From a bacterium BMS3Bbin10 (lineage in GTDB: Bacteria; Pseudomonadota; Alphaproteobacteria; Rhizobiales; Methyloligellaceae): a stretch of 64,000 bases of DNA. A program made the translations under genes and the position numbers. The notes under the pieces are model-generated. The model made no database searches and had not been told where the DNA came from. It saw nothing but the letters and a program-made list of their open reading frames with translations. The stretch covers positions 1 to 64,000 of the forward strand of contig BDTT01000114.1 of NCBI GenBank assembly GCA_002897995.1, in the 5' to 3' direction. Each line of letters starts with the position of its first letter. Position 1 is the first letter of the stretch. This document shows positions 56,801 through 64,000 of the stretch, in pieces.

Positions 56801-57339
56801 TAATCGAGCACCTCCTGCAAGCCCGCCGGGTTCATGACCGGCATCATGGCGTCGATGAATTTGAATTCCGACTGGTGCGCGGAAGTGGAGGATTCGCAGG
56901 TATGATCGTCGCCCATCAGCGCGATGACACCGCCATGTTTCGAGGTGCCCGCATGGTTGGCGTGGCGGAAGGCGTCGCCGGACCGGTCGACGCCCGGACC
57001 CTTGCCGTACCAGATGCCGAACACGCCGTCATACCGGCCCTGGCCGCGCAATTCCGCCTGCTGCGCGCCCCAGATGGCGGTTGCGGCCAGATCTTCGTTG
57101 ATGCCCGGCTGAAAAACGATTGACCGCTCGGCCAGAAACTTTTCCGCCTGTATGAGTTGCCGGTCAAGCCCGCCAAGCGGCGACCCGCGATAGCCCGAGA
57201 TATAGCCCGCCGTATTCAGCCCGGCACGGGCGTCGCGTTCATGCTGCATGAGCGCAAGGCGGACAATGGCCTGCGCGCCATTCACGAAAATCCGTGACTG
57301 GCTGAGGTCATATCTGTCGGTCAGGCTGACATGTTTCAT
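53860..57339 (-). CDS. Indolepyruvate ferredoxin oxidoreductase (fused IorA-IorB type)
   Basis: 1159 residues from the ATG at 57339 (MKHVSLTDRYDLSQSRI). Order: N-terminal pyrimidine-like domain (GYISGYRGSPLGGLD), central thiamine-diphosphate domain (CAGCPHSTS, GIGCHYMAQW, GDGTYVHSG), a ferredoxin segment with CEGCGDCGVQSNC and CNKDYSCLKGFC, and a C-terminal IorB-like gamma domain (ITGVGGTGVITVG). It oxidatively decarboxylates aryl or branched 2-oxo acids to acyl-CoA and reduces an electron carrier. Fused forms of about 1150 residues are common in alphaproteobacteria. Confidence 0.93.
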   Translation of the reverse strand: MKHVSLTDRYDLSQSRIFVNGAQAIVRLALMQHERDARAGLNTAGYISGYRGSPLGGLDRQLIQAEKFLAERSIVFQPGINEDLAATAIWGAQQAELRGQGRYDGVFGIWYGKGPGVDRSGDAFRHANHAGTSKHGGVIALMGDDHTCESSTSAHQSEFKFIDAMMPVMNPAGLQEVLDYGLYGWALSRYAGVWTGIKCVKDNIEQSASIDGSLERVNIVLPEDFEMPPGGLGIRRGDNVLEKEARAYEYKIPAALAFIRANALDRMILEGGGAPKIGIIASGKSYLDTEEALDLLGIRGTRAAALGVKFYKLGVTWPLEPEGAARFASGLETVLVVEEKRSLIETQLKEQLYGRRGAPAIIGKLDENGAPLLPSHGALEPVQIALALGERLLARTGDEELRARMEQLGQVAARVAALPGIIERVPYFCAGCPHSTSTIVPEGAHAYAGIGCHYMAQWMDRATEGFTHMGAEGANWIGEAPFSKQGHVFQNIGDGTYVHSGALAIRAAIAAGTTMTFKILFNDAVAMTGGQGLDGELSVPQLARQMSADGAARVVVVAEDPSKYPKGADFPSAVAIHHRDELDAVQRDLQKVSGVSVLIYDQTCSAELRRRRRRGTAPDPPRRVVINEMVCEGCGDCGVQSNCVAIVPVESEFGRKRAIDQTACNKDYSCLKGFCPSFVTVSGGTLRGRDGDDARALPPLPDMSGLPAPRMPDLSRPYSMVITGVGGTGVITVGVLVGMAAHMEGKGVGVIDMSGLAQKGGAVAVHLRVGEHPDDIKSVRASAAGADLILGCDLVVAASDSVLGLVKEGMTTVIANDHEIMTGDFTRQRDLTMPMDEMRAALSQSAGADAASFIDAHATAAALLGDTMSANIFLLGYAWQRGAVPVSADALHAAIRLNAVAVERNLDAFSWGRFAAHDAGAMDNILNSSASQPARSTRPETLEEAIERRQRFLTEYQNAAYGERYRARVEAIRKLELECVPSSSALAGAAARGLFKLMASKDEYEVARLYTDGAFQRQLEAMFTGNPRIEFHLAPPFFSRPDPISGRPKKRRFGPWMMRVFAMLARMKGVRGTLLDPFRYSADRKLERALLADYEASLDEIAAHLTPDNHAIAVQLAALPDEISGFGPVKGEAAELAAQQRKDLLGALKAPPSKRRHAA

Positions 57340-57484
57340 GGGGGGATAAGGCCGTGCCGGGTTTTGAAATTCAACACAAATCTGTATGCGAATGCGCGCC
57401 GATTTGCGTTTAAGCCGCGATTGGGCATCATACACGCAAAACCGGGCGGGAAATCCACATTGAGGGGGGGAGACGCGCCGAGCC

Positions 57485-57925
57485 ATGTCTCGCGATATAA
57501 AATTTTGGGGATTGATCGGCGTTGTATTCTTGGCGGTACTTTCCGGTTTCGCCGCCTATACCGTCCTGACGGCTCCTCTCTCCATAGAGCTGAAACTGGG
57601 CGCGGACCAGACCAACTCGGAGCCCTTTGAAATGGCGAGCGCCATCGCCCATGTGGTTGGGCGCAGTCACCCCGGCATCCGTATCGCGGTGAAAAGCACC
57701 GGCGGCTCGTCGCAGAACATGTCCCTGCTGGCCCAGGGAAAACTCGACATCGCACTGGTTCAGGCCGATGTCATCAGCCGCGGCGATGTCTCGCTTCTCG
57801 CCGTGCTCTATCCCGATCTGTTCCAGCTCCTTGTCCGCGAGGATTCCGGAATTTCGGCCATCAAGGATCTGGAGGGGCGCAGGATTGCCCTGCCCCCCGT
57901 TACCAGCGGCCAGTACCGGGCGAGG
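57485..57925 (+). pseudogene. Truncated TAXI-type TRAP binding protein gene
   Basis: About 143 residues of a TAXI-family solute receptor: N-terminal anchor (FWGLIGVVFLAVLSGFAAYTVL), then NSEPFEMASAIAHVVGRSHPG, STGGSSQNMSLLAQGKLDIALVQ and LEGRRIALPPVTSGQY. After about 57915 the similarity stops, and the frame runs on into unrelated repeat sequence to 57985. More than half of the protein is missing. It is divergent from the indolepyruvate oxidoreductase gene. Confidence 0.85.
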
Positions 57926-58019
57926 AGAAAAACACACCCTCCGGCAGAGCGAGGCAGCGCAGACCGGCGAAACACTCAAGTATAGTATAGCGGCGGCGGT
58001 TGGGTCTGACCGATCCGCA

Positions 58020-58126
58020 CATCCTTCGAGACGGCGCTTCGCGCCTCCTCCCGATGAGGATTGCGTACGGAACAACAAGCATATGCCTCATGCTGAGGAG
58101 CGCCCGTAGGGCGCGTCTCGAAGCAT
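58020..58126. repeat. Inverted-repeat intergenic element
   Basis: The left end CATCCTTCGAGACG is answered by CGTCTCGAAGCAT at the right; inner arms are GCGCTTCGCGCCTCCTC and GAGGAGCGCCC. This kind of repeat is frequent in alphaproteobacterial genomes. It lies just beyond the break in the TAXI gene and may be connected with the truncation. Confidence 0.7.
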
Positions 58127-58199
58127 CTGCCGCGAGCCAGGATCAATATCCCTCGCCATAGCGGGCCATTCAACAAGTCAGTACGTCCGCCCGAGATAT

Positions 58200-58877
58200 T
58201 CAGCCTATCAATGCCGGCAATTCGGACAGGGATGCGATGACCGCCTTCGGCTTGCCGGGCAGTCGCTCGGGCGGCTGGCCGAACCTGTTGAGATGGGCAA
58301 CCTGAAACCCGAAGCTCGCCGACCCGGCCACATCCCAGGCATTGGCCGACACGAAACAGATTTCCTCAGGGCGGGCGCCGGTCCGCTCCACCGCCAGCTG
58401 ATAGACTCTGGGCGAAGGTTTGTAGATGCCTGCATCCTCAATCGAGATCGGATGGTCGATCAGCGCGGCGAGACCGGAATGGCGAATTGCCGAGCTGAGC
58501 ATGGACGGCGCCCCGTTGGACAGGATCGCGGTGGTGTAACCCGCCTCCTTCAGCCGGGTCAGGGTGTCCCCGGCGTCGGGATAGGCCTCAAGATTTTCAT
58601 AGAGGTTCATCAGCCGCTCGCGGATGTCCGCATCGCCGATCCCGTGAACCTCCAGGGCATAGTCCAGACCATCACCCGTAAGTTGCCAGAAATCGGCATG
58701 GGCCCCCATGAGACTTCTCAGCCAGGTATATTCCAGCTGCTTGCGCCGCCACAGATCGGAAAGGGGGCGGGCCGCATCGCCCAGTTCTTCGGCGATGCTC
58801 GCGGCCGGCGCGTGAATATCGAACAATGTGCCATATGCATCGAAGACACAGGCCTGTATGTTACTGAATGGCGGCAT
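58200..58877 (-). CDS. Haloacid dehalogenase, type II
   Basis: 225 residues. The nucleophile Asp is in ACVFDAYGTLFD, followed by ILSNGAPSMLSSAI (motif II), KPSPRVYQLA (motif III lysine) and SANAWDVAGSASFGF (motif IV). These match L-2-haloacid dehalogenases, which hydrolyse 2-halo acids to hydroxy acids. The start at 58877 gives the standard N terminus; the longer frame to 59054 crosses a repeat. Other HAD phosphatases are possible, but the DAYGTLFD and SANAWD motifs favour dehalogenase. Confidence 0.88.
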   Translation of the reverse strand: MPPFSNIQACVFDAYGTLFDIHAPAASIAEELGDAARPLSDLWRRKQLEYTWLRSLMGAHADFWQLTGDGLDYALEVHGIGDADIRERLMNLYENLEAYPDAGDTLTRLKEAGYTTAILSNGAPSMLSSAIRHSGLAALIDHPISIEDAGIYKPSPRVYQLAVERTGARPEEICFVSANAWDVAGSASFGFQVAHLNRFGQPPERLPGKPKAVIASLSELPALIG

Positions 58878-58989
58878 GGCAATGCTCCGGGCCGGCGGAC
58901 CTTGGGGCCGGGGAGGTTTTCGATCCATTCCAGGCCGCCCCAGCTTAACGGCACTTGCGCACCGCGCGAAATCATGCTTTCGCCATAAC

Positions 58990-59110
58990 AGTTTTTCGCA
59001 TCGCGCTGGAGTGCTTCGGAGAAAAGCGGGAACCGGTTTTCCAACAAGAAGCACGTTAAATAAAAGAACCAGGGTCCGATTTCGATACCATCGAAATCGA
59101 GAAGACCCTG
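58990..59110. repeat. RIME-like repeat
   Basis: Contains GAGTGCTTCGGAGAAAAGCG and CGGTTTTCC, then a hairpin TTTCGATACCATCGAAA inside an outer CCAGGGTC/GACCCTGG pair. The layout parallels the repeats at 19130 and 48281, with changed but complementary stems. Confidence 0.7.
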
Positions 59111-59131
59111 GAAGCGGACAGGGCCTGACCG

Positions 59132-60031
59132 ATGGACACGCATATTTCCGTTAATTCCCACGGATCGGAAGTCCGCGACCTTGGACGCTTCGAGAAGCCG
59201 GTGCTTGTATGCGGCGGGGCCTATTCCAATCTGGAGGCCCTGTCGGCGCTGCTCGAGGCGGCGGACGCGCTGTCCATTCCGCCCGAGCGCATCATTCATA
59301 CAGGTGACGTCATTGCCTATTGCGCCGACCCGGCGGAGACGGCGGAACTTCTGCGAAGCGCGCGGGTTCACGCCATCCTGGGCAATGTCGAGGAAAGCCT
59401 CTCGGCCAGCCTGGCGGATTGCCAGTGCGGCTTTGAGGCGGAGTCCCTGTGCAGCGCGCTGTCGGCGGAATGGTTCGCCTACGCCGATGCGCGCGTTGGC
59501 GATGAGCTTCGGCAATGGATGGGGCGGCTGCCCCGCCACCTCACCTTCGAGATGTCCGGGCGGCGCATACGCGTCGTCCATGGCGGCGTCAGGGAGGTCA
59601 ACCGCTTTGTCTTCGCGTCACAGCCCGAGAGCGATTTGGAGGCCGAGTTCGCCGCCGCCGATGCGGATATGGTTATCGCCGGGCACAGCGGTCTGCCCTT
59701 TACCAGATTTGCCGGATCGCGGGTCTGGCATAATTCCGGACCCCTGGGGCTCCCCGCAAACGATGGAACGCTCCGCGCATGGTTCTCCGTCCTGACCCCG
59801 CGGGCCGGCGGCATCACGATCGAGCATCATGCGATCGACTATGATTTTGAGACGGCGCGGACAAAGATGGTCGAGGCGGGACTGTGCGCGGGATATGCGG
59901 ACGCGCTGCGCACGGGGCTGTGGCCGAGCCTGGACGTTCTGCCACAACCCGAACGCCTCCAGACCGGCGCGCCGCTGGATCTGAGCGAGCCCATCCATTG
60001 GAAGCCAGGCGCCGCACTCCCAAACTTGTGA
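59132..60031 (+). CDS. Metallophosphoesterase
   Basis: 299 residues of the calcineurin-like fold. VLVCGGAYSNLEAL, IHTGDVIAYCADP, ILGNVEE, RVVHGG and VIAGHSGLPF follow the order of family metal-binding motifs. The first motif has CGGAYSN, where GGPYSN or GDIHGN is usual, so one metal ligand may differ. Similar to YfcE/DUF-type phosphodiesterases. It lies 3 bases before znuA and is probably cotranscribed; the functional link is unknown. Confidence 0.85.
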   Translation: MDTHISVNSHGSEVRDLGRFEKPVLVCGGAYSNLEALSALLEAADALSIPPERIIHTGDVIAYCADPAETAELLRSARVHAILGNVEESLSASLADCQCGFEAESLCSALSAEWFAYADARVGDELRQWMGRLPRHLTFEMSGRRIRVVHGGVREVNRFVFASQPESDLEAEFAAADADMVIAGHSGLPFTRFAGSRVWHNSGPLGLPANDGTLRAWFSVLTPRAGGITIEHHAIDYDFETARTKMVEAGLCAGYADALRTGLWPSLDVLPQPERLQTGAPLDLSEPIHWKPGAALPNL

Positions 60032-60034
60032 GCC

Positions 60035-60994
60035 ATGAAAAACTTCTGGAAAGCTCAGCTCGCCGCTTTGTCGATCATCGCCGCCGCGCCCCACGCCGGC
60101 CAGGCCGCGTCATCTCCCAAAGTGGTCGTGACCATTGCGCCGGTTCATTCGCTGGTAGCGGGCGTTATGGAGGGGATCGGCGCGCCGGTGCTGCTGGTGC
60201 CCCCCGGTGCATCCGCGCACAGCTATACTCTCAAACCCTCCCAGGCGCGCGCGCTGAGCGCGGCGGGCGTCGTCATACGCGTGGGCGGCCAGCTTGAGAA
60301 TTTTCTCGACCGCGCATTGGTGAATCTCGCCGGCAAGGCGGCGGTTGTGACCCTCGCCCAATCCCCGGGCATGATCCTGTATGCGCCGCGCGAAGGCGGT
60401 GTCTGGCGGAAACCCGGAGAACACGGCGAACGCCCGGGCAAACCCGGGGAACAGGGCCCCCGCACTCCCGGCAATATCGATCCGCATATCTGGCTTGACC
60501 CGGAAAACGCCAAACACATCGTCGGCGCGGTTTCCCTCACCCTGCAAAAGGCCTATCCGGACCATGCCGGGGCATTTGAGAGAAACACGAAAAAAATCAT
60601 CGCCCGGCTCCGAAAGCTGGACCGCGAGTTGCGGGAGGCAACGGAGCCGGTACGCAGCAGGCCGTTTGTCGTGTTTCACGATGCCTACCGTTATTTCGAA
60701 GAGCGCTACGCCCTCAACGCGGCGGGCGCAATCACCATCAGCCCCGACCGGCCCGCCGGCGCGCGGCGGCTCGCCGAGATTCAGGCGCGGATAAGGTCGC
60801 AAGGCGTGGTCTGCGTGTTCGCCGAACCGCAGTTCCGGCCCGCGCTGGTGGAAATGCTGATAGCGGGCACGGGCGTGAAAGCGGGGGAACTTGACCCCGC
60901 GGGCGCCGGCCTCGCTCCGGGCGGGGAGCTCTATTTCAATCTTATGCGAAATCTTGCCGCCAGCCTGTCGGCCTGCCTGAAGCCAACCTTGTGA
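60035..60994 (+). CDS. znuA: ZnuA-like zinc ABC transporter binding protein
   Basis: 319 residues with a signal peptide (cleavage near GQAAS). VTIAPVHSLVAGVMEGIG and PPGASAHSYTLKPSQA carry the first metal His; IDPHIWLDPENAKHI and FHDAYRYFEERYAL carry others; FAEPQF and AGELDPAGAG end the fold. The usual His-rich loop is replaced by a Pro/Gly/Glu-rich segment (KPGEHGERPGKPGEQG). No znuB or znuC is adjacent. Confidence 0.9.
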   Translation: MKNFWKAQLAALSIIAAAPHAGQAASSPKVVVTIAPVHSLVAGVMEGIGAPVLLVPPGASAHSYTLKPSQARALSAAGVVIRVGGQLENFLDRALVNLAGKAAVVTLAQSPGMILYAPREGGVWRKPGEHGERPGKPGEQGPRTPGNIDPHIWLDPENAKHIVGAVSLTLQKAYPDHAGAFERNTKKIIARLRKLDRELREATEPVRSRPFVVFHDAYRYFEERYALNAAGAITISPDRPAGARRLAEIQARIRSQGVVCVFAEPQFRPALVEMLIAGTGVKAGELDPAGAGLAPGGELYFNLMRNLAASLSACLKPTL

Positions 60995-61011
60995 AAGCGG
61001 CGGTTTGCCCT

Positions 61012-61052
61012 GAAAAAAGACCGGGCGGCTCCTGATCGAGAGCCGCCCGGTC
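61012..61052 (-). terminator. Terminator between znuA and the L,D-transpeptidase gene
   Basis: A 13-base stem (GACCGGGCGGCTC with GAGCCGCCCGGTC) around an 8-base loop. On the minus strand it is followed by a run of six thymines, so it ends the L,D-transpeptidase transcript. It may also stop znuA transcription. Confidence 0.85.
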
Positions 61053-61087
61053 CGGACAATCGAAAACATAAACTGCCGGCGCGATTC

Positions 61088-61678
61088 CTAGCTGGCAATC
61101 CGCCGGTTGGTGACGATGACCTTCGTTCCCACGGGTGCGCGGTTGTAGAGATCGATCACGTCATTGTTGTAAAGGCGGATGCAGCCGCTGGTCACATTCT
61201 GACCCACGGTCCAGGGCGCATCGGTGCCGTGAATGCGGTAAAGCGTGGAGCCCAGATACAGCGCCCGGACGCCGAGGGGATTTTTCGGATCGCCGCCCTT
61301 GACATGACCCGGCAGGGCGGGGTTCTCACGCCGCATGCGCGCCGTCGGGGTCCAGCCCGGGTTCACCTTCTTGCGGCTCACCCGCAATGTGCCCGCCCAG
61401 GACGCGCGGCCGCTCGGCACGCCGATCGGGTAGCTGAGGGCGGAGCCCTTCTTGTGGACGTAATAGAGCCGCCGGTCGGCGAAGCTGACGATAATCGTGC
61501 CGCGGCCATATTTGCTTGAAAAACCGATTTCCCGGCGGCCGCTTTGCCATCCGCCGCCACCGCCGAAGAAACTGGAGAAAATGCCCTGCGCGGCCGCCTT
61601 TTGCGGTGTCATTGCGCTCATAAATCCAGCGACCGCCACCAGGGCCAGGCCGAGTTTTAACCAAGCAAATCTCTTCAT
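61088..61678 (-). CDS. L,D-transpeptidase (YkuD/ErfK type)
   Basis: 196 residues with a signal peptide (MKRFAWLKLGLALVAVAGF). The YkuD motif is HGTDAPWTVGQNVTSGCIRL, with the catalytic His and Cys. It forms 3-3 cross-links or attaches lipoprotein to peptidoglycan in the periplasm. A Gly-rich segment (FFGGGGGW) follows the signal. Start at 61678 is supported by AGGGAG upstream. Confidence 0.93.
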   Translation of the reverse strand: MKRFAWLKLGLALVAVAGFMSAMTPQKAAAQGIFSSFFGGGGGWQSGRREIGFSSKYGRGTIIVSFADRRLYYVHKKGSALSYPIGVPSGRASWAGTLRVSRKKVNPGWTPTARMRRENPALPGHVKGGDPKNPLGVRALYLGSTLYRIHGTDAPWTVGQNVTSGCIRLYNNDVIDLYNRAPVGTKVIVTNRRIAS

Positions 61679-62187
61679 TTCAAATCTCCCTTCCGATTGT
61701 CCCCGCCCGTCAATAGACAAAGGGCATTAACACAAACGTATATACTGCTACCGGTCCAACGGAGCTTCAAGAGGCGCGCCGCCCGGATTTCAACGTTATG
61801 GGGCCGAAATTGTGAGATTGTGGGCACAGTGTGGGAATTTAGCCACAGCTTTACCGGTGCGGGACCGGCGCGCCAAACCGGCGGCGCTTGAGAATCGGAT
61901 GCGGTCCGGCGGTGCCGCGAGACCCGTTTGCAGACCGCGGAACCCCTCTCCCGGCAATTTGCCCGATTGGCTAATTAAAGTGATGTTCCGGGCGCAATCT
62001 AACATTTTAGTTGCGCGCGGCAGCGTGATAGGATGACATAGTAACCGGCCAATGCGTAGACGCTGGGCCCCGGCTTCGAAATTCGGGGTGAAATGGCTTG
62101 GCCATCGTCTTTCGCTCATCGTGGACCGGCCTCGATCTGGCTGGCCCCGTGAGAATGCGTTTTGTTGTTATTATTGGGAGGAAATAA
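61679..62187. other. Intergenic region upstream of the TRAP operon
   Basis: No gene was supported. It holds the divergent promoters of the L,D-transpeptidase and dctP genes; no exact sigma-54 or palindromic operator match was recognised. Confidence 0.45.
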
Positions 62188-63324
62188 ATGTCCGCTAAAA
62201 GTAAAGCGAACAATGTATCGCGGCGCAAATTCCTTAAAGGAGGCGCGGTTGCGACAGGGGCGGCGGCGGCTACGGTAGCCTTCCCGCAGGTGTCCAGAGC
62301 TCAGACCACAACTCTGAAAATGCAGAGTTCCTGGGGCGCGAAGTCCATTTTCCAGGACATGGCGAAGCAATATGTGACCCGTATCGAAGCAATGTCAGGC
62401 GGCCGCCTGAAAGTCGATCTGCTGGCATCGGGCGCGGTTGTGAAGGCATTCCAGGTGCAGGATGCCTGCAACAAGGGCGTTCTCGACGGCGCGCATACGG
62501 TGACGGCTTACTGGTACGGCAAGAATAAAGCCGCGTCGCTGTTCGGCACCGGCCCGGTGTTCGGCGCCAATGCCTCGCAGATTCTGGCCTGGATTCATTA
62601 TGGCGGCGGCAAGGAACTCTATCGCGAGCTGGTTCAGGACATTCTCAAATTGAACCTCGTCGGCTATTTCGCCATGCCGATGCCGACTCAGCCCCTGGGC
62701 TGGTTCTCAGAGGAAATCAAGAGCGCCGACCAGATGAAGGGCCTCAAATACCGCACGGTCGGTCTTGCAACCGACATCATGCAGGGCATGGGCGTGAAGG
62801 TCACCCAGCTTCCGGGCGGCGAAATCGTTCCGGCCCTGGAGCGCGGCGTGATCGAGGCCTTCGAGTTCAACAACCCGACGTCGGACCGTCAGTTCGGCGC
62901 CCAGGATGTGCGCAAGCACTATATGATGGGCTCCTATCATCAGGCCGCCGAGTTCTTCGAAATCATCTTCAACAAGGACAAGTTCCAGTCGCTCGCGAAA
63001 GAGCAGCAGGCGATCCTCGAATATGGCGCGGAAGCCGCGAATACGGCGAATTACGGCATGGCGATGGACAGCTATTCCAACTCGCTGCAGACGCTGATCA
63101 ACAAGGACGGCGTCAAGGTGCACCGCACGCCGGACTCCGTTCTGCAGGCTCAGCTGACGTCCTGGGACAAGGTTCTCGGCAAGCTGACTTCGGATCCCTT
63201 CTTCAAGAAGGTCGTCGACAGCCAGAAGGCCTGGTCGCACCGGGTTGCCTATTATGACCTGAACAACGCAGCCAACTACAAGCTGGCGTTCAAGCACTAC
63301 TTCCCGGGCGAGATTAAGTTCTAA
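62188..63324 (+). CDS. dctP: TRAP transporter binding protein, DctP family
   Basis: 378 residues with a twin-arginine signal (SRRKFLKGGAVATGAAAATV). GGGAGGAAAT precedes the ATG. TLKMQSSWGAKSIFQD and the segment MPTQPLGWFSEEIKS to GLKYRT, followed by PGGEIVPALERGVIEAFEF, are typical of the 2-oxo/mannitol-type DctP group, containing the conserved Arg. It delivers a carboxylate to the DctQM permease. The solute is unassigned. Confidence 0.95.
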   Translation: MSAKSKANNVSRRKFLKGGAVATGAAAATVAFPQVSRAQTTTLKMQSSWGAKSIFQDMAKQYVTRIEAMSGGRLKVDLLASGAVVKAFQVQDACNKGVLDGAHTVTAYWYGKNKAASLFGTGPVFGANASQILAWIHYGGGKELYRELVQDILKLNLVGYFAMPMPTQPLGWFSEEIKSADQMKGLKYRTVGLATDIMQGMGVKVTQLPGGEIVPALERGVIEAFEFNNPTSDRQFGAQDVRKHYMMGSYHQAAEFFEIIFNKDKFQSLAKEQQAILEYGAEAANTANYGMAMDSYSNSLQTLINKDGVKVHRTPDSVLQAQLTSWDKVLGKLTSDPFFKKVVDSQKAWSHRVAYYDLNNAANYKLAFKHYFPGEIKF

Positions 63325-63350
63325 TCAACCCGGTACAACGCACAACATTC

Positions 63351-63377
63351 GGGACGGCGCCATACCGGCGCCGTCCC
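63351..63377 (+). terminator. Intercistronic hairpin between dctP and dctQ
   Basis: Eleven-base arms, GGGACGGCGCC and GGCGCCGTCCC, with a 5-base loop; TTTTT follows after 8 bases. Such hairpins let binding-protein mRNA exceed permease mRNA by partial termination or 3'-end protection. Confidence 0.75.
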
Positions 63378-63418
63378 TGCCGCGTTTTTGAGTTGACGCT
63401 CGCGCGTCGGGGGGCACA

Positions 63419-63982
63419 TTGGTCAACTTCATAAATTTCATCGACAAGATTACGTCCTGGGTGGGCAAGGCCTTCTCCTGGACCATCATGATCATGACCT
63501 TCGCCATGGCCTATGAGGTGTTCGTGCGCTACATGCTGCGCGACCCGACATCATGGGCCTTCGATTTCAGCTACATGATGTATGGCACGCTGTTCATGAT
63601 GGCCGGCGCCTACACGCTTTCGCGCGACGGCCATGTGCGCGGCGACGTTCTCTACAGGCTGTGGAAACCCAGAACCCAGGCCAGGGTCGAGCTGGTGCTC
63701 TATTTTCTGTTTTTCTTCCCTGGAGTGCTGGCCCTCGTATTCGCCGGCCTCGACTATGCCGGCGAGTCCTGGTTCTACAAGGAAGTGAGCGTGATGAGCC
63801 CGGCCAACGTGCCGATCTTCCAGTTCAAAATGATAATTCCTTTCGCCGGGGGGCTCCTGTTCATCCAGGGGCTGGCCCAGGTCTGCCGCTGTATCATCTG
63901 TATCAAGACAGGGAAGTGGCCCGCGCATCTGGAAGACGTTGAAGAGATGGAAACCATGCTCCTCAAACAGGGCAAGGGCTAG
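63419..63982 (+). CDS. dctQ: TRAP transporter small permease, DctQ family
   Basis: 187 residues with four membrane helices, starting at TTG behind GGGGGG. Family segments: AMAYEVFVRYMLRDPTSWAFD, GAYTLSRDGHVRGDVLY and QGLAQVCRCIICIKTGKWP. It connects DctP to the large permease DctM, expected just beyond the right edge. Confidence 0.92.
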   Translation: MVNFINFIDKITSWVGKAFSWTIMIMTFAMAYEVFVRYMLRDPTSWAFDFSYMMYGTLFMMAGAYTLSRDGHVRGDVLYRLWKPRTQARVELVLYFLFFFPGVLALVFAGLDYAGESWFYKEVSVMSPANVPIFQFKMIIPFAGGLLFIQGLAQVCRCIICIKTGKWPAHLEDVEEMETMLLKQGKG

Positions 63983-64000
63983 ACAGTCACAAAATTTGTA

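Noticed and set aside
55843-57123. Plus-strand ORF of 426 residues opposite the indolepyruvate oxidoreductase gene
   Set aside because: Shadow frame; no motif and no start signal.
59132-60994. Complete zinc-uptake operon
   Set aside because: Only the binding protein is present; the neighbouring gene is a phosphoesterase and no permease or ATPase follows.
62100-62187. Sigma-54 promoter in front of dctP
   Set aside because: A TGGCCCC-like -24 element is present but the distance to a GC -12 element is 12 rather than 10 bases.

Overview
The window is GC-rich chromosomal DNA from an alphaproteobacterium. The evidence is an imuA-imuB-dnaE2 mutagenesis cassette behind a GTTC-N7-GTTC LexA box, TRAP transporter genes, a class I-like PHA synthase, BA14K-like and NnrU proteins, and RIME-like palindromic repeats of the kind common in Rhizobiales and relatives. 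The genus cannot be read from the sequence. No rRNA, prophage, CRISPR array or intact insertion sequence was seen. There is one tRNA, tRNA-Ser(GGA).

Layout. 1-3.9 kb: a three-gene PgtC-PgtB-PgtA-type sensory operon (binding protein, histidine kinase, sigma-54 response regulator). 4.0-9.4 kb: the SOS mutagenesis cassette. 9.5-16.3 kb: an FCD-type GntR regulator followed by a CoA-transferase and a biotin-dependent carboxylase with two different carboxyltransferase subunits; a 17-bp palindrome lies upstream of the regulator. 16.5-18.3 kb: two small secreted proteins and two 101-bp MITE-like elements. 18.3-28.4 kb: a carbon-overflow and PHA block (SDR, thiolase, AhpD-like protein, acetate kinase, MaoC-phosphotransacylase fusion, PHA synthase, proton P-type ATPase), with a broken phasin gene upstream. 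28.8-40.4 kb: tRNA-Ser, then mostly envelope and housekeeping genes (MsrA, MepA, DUF2237, DUF2799, glutaredoxin-DinB fusion, a protease-like PDZ protein without catalytic residues, YiiX-like hydrolase, two NnrU paralogues, GNAT enzymes).

40.4-49.5 kb is a chemoreceptor island: three receptors, a separate Aer-like PAS protein and ferrochelatase. Two decayed copies of the ferrochelatase 3' end, and one decayed copy of a small secreted-protein gene, lie between the receptors. This indicates that a receptor unit was duplicated in tandem and then diverged. One receptor carries a c-type heme motif in its sensor domain and a C-terminal PilZ domain; another has a sensor built from two tandem ~126-residue repeats.

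49.6-64 kb: a methyltransferase behind a tandem hairpin array, a 1-Cys peroxiredoxin, a sodium:solute symporter, a fused indolepyruvate ferredoxin oxidoreductase, a truncated TAXI binding protein, a haloacid dehalogenase, a phosphoesterase-ZnuA pair, an L,D-transpeptidase and the start of a DctPQ TRAP operon that runs off the right edge.

The least explained structures are short tandem hairpin arrays at 37.7 and 49.6 kb. They share nearly the same loop but have different, still complementary stems. No single new multi-gene defence or metabolic system could be demonstrated; the hairpin arrays, the receptor island and the PHA/acetate block are the best candidates for follow-up.
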